DNA of 9,686 nt from Alphaproteobacteria bacterium (GTDB lineage: Bacteria; Pseudomonadota; Alphaproteobacteria; JAJFFI01). Positions 6,788 to 9,686 of this stretch are shown here, piece after piece. The stretch spans positions 1 through 9,686 of the forward strand of contig JAJFFI010000413.1 of the NCBI GenBank assembly GCA_021776755.1. The letters are read 5' to 3'. How positions within the stretch are numbered: position 1 is the first letter of the stretch; the number at the start of each line of letters is the position of its first letter. Under the pieces are notes generated by a model. That model was not told where the DNA came from. It ran no database searches and was given only the letters and a program-made list of their open reading frames with translations. The translations under genes were made by a program, and so were the position numbers.

Positions 6788-7562
6788 CGATTTCCGTGAT
6801 CGTCGGTGCCTCACCGCAAAGCGGGCAGGCCGGGTCCTTCTTTACCCTGATTTTCCGGAAGCTCGTTTCGAGCGCGTCATAAAGCAGCAGGCTTCCCGAC
6901 AGCGAGGTGCCGAGGCCGAGCAGTTCCTTGATGACCTCGGCCGCCTGCAGCGTCCCGATGACGCCGGCGATGGCGCCGAAGATACCGACTTCCTCGCAGC
7001 GCGACATGAAGCCCTCGGGCGGCGGGTCGCGGAAGATGCAGCGGTAGCACGGCGCGCCGTCCTCCCAGGACCGGAAGGTCGCGAGCTGCCCGTCGAACCG
7101 CATCAGCGCGCCGGAGACCAGCGGCTTCCGTGCGAAATGGCAGGCGTCGTTCAGCAGGTACCGGGTCGCGAAATTGTCCGATCCGTCGGCGATCAGATCG
7201 TAATCCGCGATGATCTCCGCGATGTTGCCGGGCTCGAGCCGCGCCTCGATGGCATTGAACGTGATCTCGGGATTCACCCGGGCGACCGTCGCCGCCGCAC
7301 TCTGCACTTTCAGCTCGCCGAGGCTTTCGGTGCCGTGCACAATCTGGCGCTGCAGGTTCGAGAGTTCCACCACGTCGTCATCGACACAGCCGAGCGTGCC
7401 GACGCCGGCGCCGGCCAGATACAGCAGCAACGGCGCACCGAGCCCGCCCGCGCCGACGACCAGCACCTTCGAGGCAAGCAGCTTCTCCTGCCCCTCCTCG
7501 CCGACCTCGTCGAGGATGATGTGGCGCGCATAGCGGTGCAGCTGGGCGTCGGTGATGGTCAT
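6783..7562 (-). CDS. moeB: HesA/MoeB/ThiF family adenylyltransferase
   Basis: An E1-like enzyme that adenylates the C-terminal Gly-Gly of a small sulfur-carrier protein (MoaD in molybdopterin synthesis, ThiS in thiamine synthesis) in the cytoplasm. From ATG 7562 it is 259 aa. Visible features: the N-terminal RYARHIILDEVG block; ATP-binding GAGGLGAP (37-44); DDDVVELSNLQRQ (61-73); DGSDNFATR (126-134); zinc-ligand pairs Cys172/Cys175 and Cys246/Cys249; and Cys189 in the active-site region before GIFGAIAGVIGTLQA. There is no C-terminal rhodanese domain, so it is MoeB/ThiF-like rather than MoeZ-like. A GAGGG motif lies about 11 bases upstream. A TTG at 7580 would overlap cysK and looks less likely. 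The gene starts four bases after cysK ends, which ties it to sulfur metabolism. No carrier-protein gene is in the window, so MoeB versus ThiF function is unresolved. Confidence 0.93.
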   Translation of the reverse strand: MTITDAQLHRYARHIILDEVGEEGQEKLLASKVLVVGAGGLGAPLLLYLAGAGVGTLGCVDDDVVELSNLQRQIVHGTESLGELKVQSAAATVARVNPEITFNAIEARLEPGNIAEIIADYDLIADGSDNFATRYLLNDACHFARKPLVSGALMRFDGQLATFRSWEDGAPCYRCIFRDPPPEGFMSRCEEVGIFGAIAGVIGTLQAAEVIKELLGLGTSLSGSLLLYDALETSFRKIRVKKDPACPLCGEAPTITEIA

Positions 7563-7566
7563 GGCA

Positions 7567-8547
7567 TCACAATCCCTCAAACAGTTGCGTCGTCAGATAG
7601 CGCTCGGCCATCGAGGCGAGGATGACGACGATGCGCTTGCCGTCCATGCCGGGGCGGGCGGCAGCTTCGAGGGCGGCGGCAAGTGCTGCGCCCGAGCTGA
7701 TGCCGGCGGGGATGCCTTCGAGGCGCGCCGCGCGCCGGGCGGTGTCGAAGGATGTATCGTTACCGATCCGGATGGTTTCGTCGATCAGGGACGTGTCGAG
7801 GATTTCCGGCACGAATCCGGCGCCGATGCCCTGGATCTTGTGCGGACCGGGCGCGCCGCCGGACAGCACCGGGCTGTCCTCGGGCTCGACCGCAATGACG
7901 TGGAGGTGCGGGATGCGTTCCTTTAGGAGCCCCGCGACCCCGGTGAGCGTGCCGCCGGTGCCGACCGCGCTGACCAGCACGTCGAGCTTGCCGCCGCAGT
8001 CGGCGAAGATTTCCTCGGCCGTCGTGCGGCGGTGGATGTCCGGGTTCGCCGGGTTCGAGAACTGCTGCAGGATGAAGGCGTCGGGCAGGGTCGCCGCCAG
8101 TTCCTCGGCCCGCGCGATGGCGCCGTTCATGCCTTTGTCGGCGGGGGTGAGCTCAAGTTCGGCGCCGAGCAGCACCAGCATCTTGCGGCGTTCCTCGGAC
8201 ATGCTTTCTGGCATCGTGAGGATGAGGCGGTAGCCGCGGGCCGCGCAGACGAAGGCGAGCGCGATGCCGGTATTGCCCGATGTCGGCTCGATCAGGACGG
8301 TGTCCTTGGCGATGCGGCCCGCTTCCTCGGCGGCCTCGATCATGGCGAGGCCGATGCGGTCCTTGACCGAGGAGAGCGGGTTGAAGAATTCCAGCTTGGC
8401 GAGGACCTCGGCCTTCGCCCCCGCCTCGACGGCCATCCGGTCGAGGCGCACCAGCGGTGTCGCGCCGATGGCGCCGGTGATGCAGTCGTAGATCTTGCCC
8501 CGGAACTCGATGGCGGGTGAACCGCCGGAAGGTGTGCGCGTGTCCAT
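7567..8547 (-). CDS. cysK: Cysteine synthase A (O-acetylserine sulfhydrylase)
   Basis: A PLP-dependent cytoplasmic enzyme that makes L-cysteine from O-acetylserine and sulfide. The 326 residues match the usual CysK length, with a short N-terminal extension. PLP lysine is Lys62 in NPLSSVKDR. The substrate loop is TSGNTG (89-94), the PLP phosphate-binding loop is GTGGT (196-200), and GIGAGFVP and [10 protein letters not shown] are family motifs; [11 protein letters not shown] also fits. The start ATG 8547 has GAGG six bases upstream, overlapping the stop region of the Rrf2 gene. It sits between that regulator (8-base gap) and moeB (4-base gap), so it is surely in the same transcript. CysM or a cystathionine beta-synthase-like enzyme is less likely. 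In Bacillus, CysK binds the Rrf2 protein CymR to sense cysteine status; an analogous partnership with the upstream gene is inference. Confidence 0.96.
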   Translation of the reverse strand: MDTRTPSGGSPAIEFRGKIYDCITGAIGATPLVRLDRMAVEAGAKAEVLAKLEFFNPLSSVKDRIGLAMIEAAEEAGRIAKDTVLIEPTSGNTGIALAFVCAARGYRLILTMPESMSEERRKMLVLLGAELELTPADKGMNGAIARAEELAATLPDAFILQQFSNPANPDIHRRTTAEEIFADCGGKLDVLVSAVGTGGTLTGVAGLLKERIPHLHVIAVEPEDSPVLSGGAPGPHKIQGIGAGFVPEILDTSLIDETIRIGNDTSFDTARRAARLEGIPAGISSGAALAAALEAAARPGMDGKRIVVILASMAERYLTTQLFEGL

Positions 8548-8555
8548 GCCCGGCC

Positions 8556-9005
8556 TCAGATCGTAAAGTCGAGCGGGCGGTCGGCCGCCGATTTGACGCC
8601 GGCGTCTCGCGCCCGGCTACAGAGATCTTCGATGGTGACGGCGTCGAGCCGCGTGTCGAGGCTGGCCTGCACCTCCTGCCACAGCGGGACAACCACCGCG
8701 GCTCCCACGGGAGAGGCGGGCAGGTCGTCGTCATTGGCGGGTTCGGCTTCGGCAAGGGCCCGGCCAATCTCGCCCAGCGTCGTCCGCCGCCGCTCGCGGG
8801 CAAGGCGATAGCCGCCGCGCGGGCCGCGCACTCCCCGAAGCACCCCGGCGCGCACAAGCTGCTGCAGCACCGGCTCCAGATAGCGGCGCGAGATGCCCTG
8901 GCGCGCGCTGATGTCGCTGCTCTGCACCGGGTCGCCGCCGGCGTGATAAGCGATGTCGAGCACGGCCTCGATGGCGAGCAGGAGTTTCTTGGGCGGCGCG
9001 ATCAT
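8556..9005 (-). CDS. Rrf2 family transcriptional regulator, possibly CymR-like
   Basis: A 149-residue DNA-binding regulator. The N-terminal winged helix-turn-helix is clear: [15 protein letters not shown], then [20 protein letters not shown] (30-48) as the recognition unit, then the wing [11 protein letters not shown] (60-70). The C-terminal half (about 95-149) is a dimerisation region. IscR, NsrR and RirA bind an iron-sulfur cluster through three cysteines near residues 90-110. None is present here; the only cysteine is Cys129. The protein is therefore unlikely to be a classic Fe-S sensor. Its position directly upstream of cysK resembles the CymR/CysK pairing known in Firmicutes, so control of cysteine genes is the best guess. 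The start ATG 9005 overlaps the dut stop as ATGA, which indicates coupled translation. The upstream ribosome binding site is weak (GGGAAG). Confidence 0.92.
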   Translation of the reverse strand: MIAPPKKLLLAIEAVLDIAYHAGGDPVQSSDISARQGISRRYLEPVLQQLVRAGVLRGVRGPRGGYRLARERRRTTLGEIGRALAEAEPANDDDLPASPVGAAVVVPLWQEVQASLDTRLDAVTIEDLCSRARDAGVKSAADRPLDFTI

Positions 9006-9466
9006 GGCTTCCCGGCCGTGCCGGTGGAGCCGAACCCGCCGGCGCCGCGCGCGGTGTCGTCGAGACTTTCGGCGGGCGCCCAGACGGCGCGGATGACGGG
9101 GGCGATCACCAATTGCGCGATCCGGTCGCCGCGCGCGATGGCGAACGGCTCCGTGCCGAGGTTCGCGAGAATCACCTTGATCTCGCCGCGGTAGTCGGCG
9201 TCGATCGTGCCGGGGCTGTTGAGGCAGGTGACACCGTTTTTCAGGGCCAGGCCCGACCGTGGCCGTACCTGCGCCTCGTGGCCCGGCGGCAGGGCGATGA
9301 CGATGCCTGCCGGCACGGCAGCCCGCGCGCCAGGCGCGAGCACAAGCTCGGCCTCGACGGCGGCGAGCAGGTCCATCCCCGCGCTGTCCGCGGTCTGATA
9401 GGCCGGGAGCGGCAGGTCCGCGCCGTGGGGAAGCTGGGTGACTGATACTTTGAGGGGGACCTTCAC
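9002..9466 (-). CDS. dut: dUTP diphosphatase (dUTPase)
   Basis: Hydrolyses dUTP to dUMP and pyrophosphate, which keeps uracil out of DNA and feeds dTMP synthesis. The 154 residues match the trimeric dUTPase family. All five motifs are visible: [12 protein letters not shown] (25-36), [11 protein letters not shown] (68-78), [10 protein letters not shown] (86-95) with catalytic Asp91, GDRIAQL (113-119), and the C-terminal arm [10 protein letters not shown] (140-149). The start is GTG at 9466-9464, overlapping the coaBC stop as GTGA, with GGAGG (9474-9478) seven bases upstream. Adjacency of coaBC and dut is common in Proteobacteria. The protein looks complete and active. Confidence 0.97.
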   Translation of the reverse strand: MKVPLKVSVTQLPHGADLPLPAYQTADSAGMDLLAAVEAELVLAPGARAAVPAGIVIALPPGHEAQVRPRSGLALKNGVTCLNSPGTIDADYRGEIKVILANLGTEPFAIARGDRIAQLVIAPVIRAVWAPAESLDDTARGAGGFGSTGTAGKP

Positions 9467-9686
9467 GATCCCGCCTCCAGGGTCTCGGCAACTTTGGTGG
9501 CGAGGCGTGCGGCGACGTCGGCCTTGCTCATCGTCGGCCAGTCTTCGACGCCGTCTCCGGACACCAGATGAATGGTGTTGGCCTCACCCCCGAACGTGCC
9601 GGTGTCGGGCGAGACATCGTTGGCGAGAATCCAGTCGCACCCCTTGCGCAGCCGTTTGGCCCTGGCCAACTCGACGACGTCCTGGG
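9463..9686 (-). CDS. coaBC: Phosphopantothenoylcysteine decarboxylase / phosphopantothenate-cysteine ligase, C-terminal fragment
   Basis: About the last 74 residues of the bifunctional coenzyme A biosynthesis enzyme; the rest lies beyond the right edge. The visible part belongs to the CoaB ligase domain, which joins cysteine to 4'-phosphopantothenate using CTP. Diagnostic motifs are [18 protein letters not shown], followed by a glycine-rich segment ending [11 protein letters not shown] and the closing [18 protein letters not shown]. The frame is open to the window edge. It ends with TGA at 9465-9463, overlapping the dut GTG by four bases. As the first visible gene of the minus-strand operon, it couples CoA synthesis to the cysteine gene cysK downstream. 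Confidence 0.93.
   Translation of the reverse strand, partial: QDVVELARAKRLRKGCDWILANDVSPDTGTFGGEANTIHLVSGDGVEDWPTMSKADVAARLATKVAETLEAGS

Noticed and set aside
8556..9491. A 311-residue fusion reading from the dut region into the Rrf2 regulator
   Set aside because: Only the last 149 residues have protein-like family motifs. The upstream part is the out-of-frame shadow of dut, and an ATGA overlap marks the true regulator start.

Overview
The window is about 9.7 kb of GC-rich, densely coding bacterial DNA. Gene content and order point to an alphaproteobacterium, perhaps Rhodospirillales-like: a coaBC-dut-Rrf2-cysK-moeB string, a methyl-accepting chemotaxis protein whose C-terminus has no CheR/CheB-tethering pentapeptide, and a SPOR lipoprotein. 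This taxonomic call is inference from gene content only. No tRNA, rRNA, CRISPR array, insertion sequence or phage gene was seen.

Region A (1-1494, minus strand): a haloalkane dehalogenase-type alpha/beta hydrolase followed by a crotonase-fold enoyl-CoA hydratase/isomerase-like gene that runs off the left edge. Two bases separate them, and the second gene's ribosome binding site lies inside the end of the first. The hydrolase keeps all its catalytic residues but has an in-frame TAG at codon 24, so it is a recent pseudogene or carries a base error. The crotonase lacks both canonical hydratase glutamates.

Region B (1495-3754): a divergent control region followed by a plus-strand chemoreceptor gene. 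The control region holds two inverted repeats, including a perfect 9-bp dyad (1647-1675). The receptor's start codon is unclear.

Region C (3755-6786, plus strand): a 204-bp AT-rich intergenic region with a TATAAT box, 10-bp near-repeats and a leader hairpin. It precedes a lipoprotein with a long basic linker and a C-terminal SPOR domain, then an MFS transporter. The transporter gene ends tail-to-tail with moeB, and their stop codons share one CTAG.

Region D (6783-9686, minus strand, read right to left): end of coaBC, dut, an Rrf2-family regulator, cysK and moeB. Junctions are GTGA or ATGA overlaps or gaps of 4-8 bases, so this looks like one operon. It links cysteine production (CysK), cysteine use in coenzyme A synthesis (CoaBC) and sulfur-carrier activation (MoeB). 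The Rrf2 regulator lacks the IscR cysteine cluster and may be a CymR-like cysteine-status sensor. I found no clearly new multi-gene system. The best leads are the interrupted dehalogenase beside an atypical crotonase, the 9-bp dyad, and the Rrf2-cysK-moeB arrangement.
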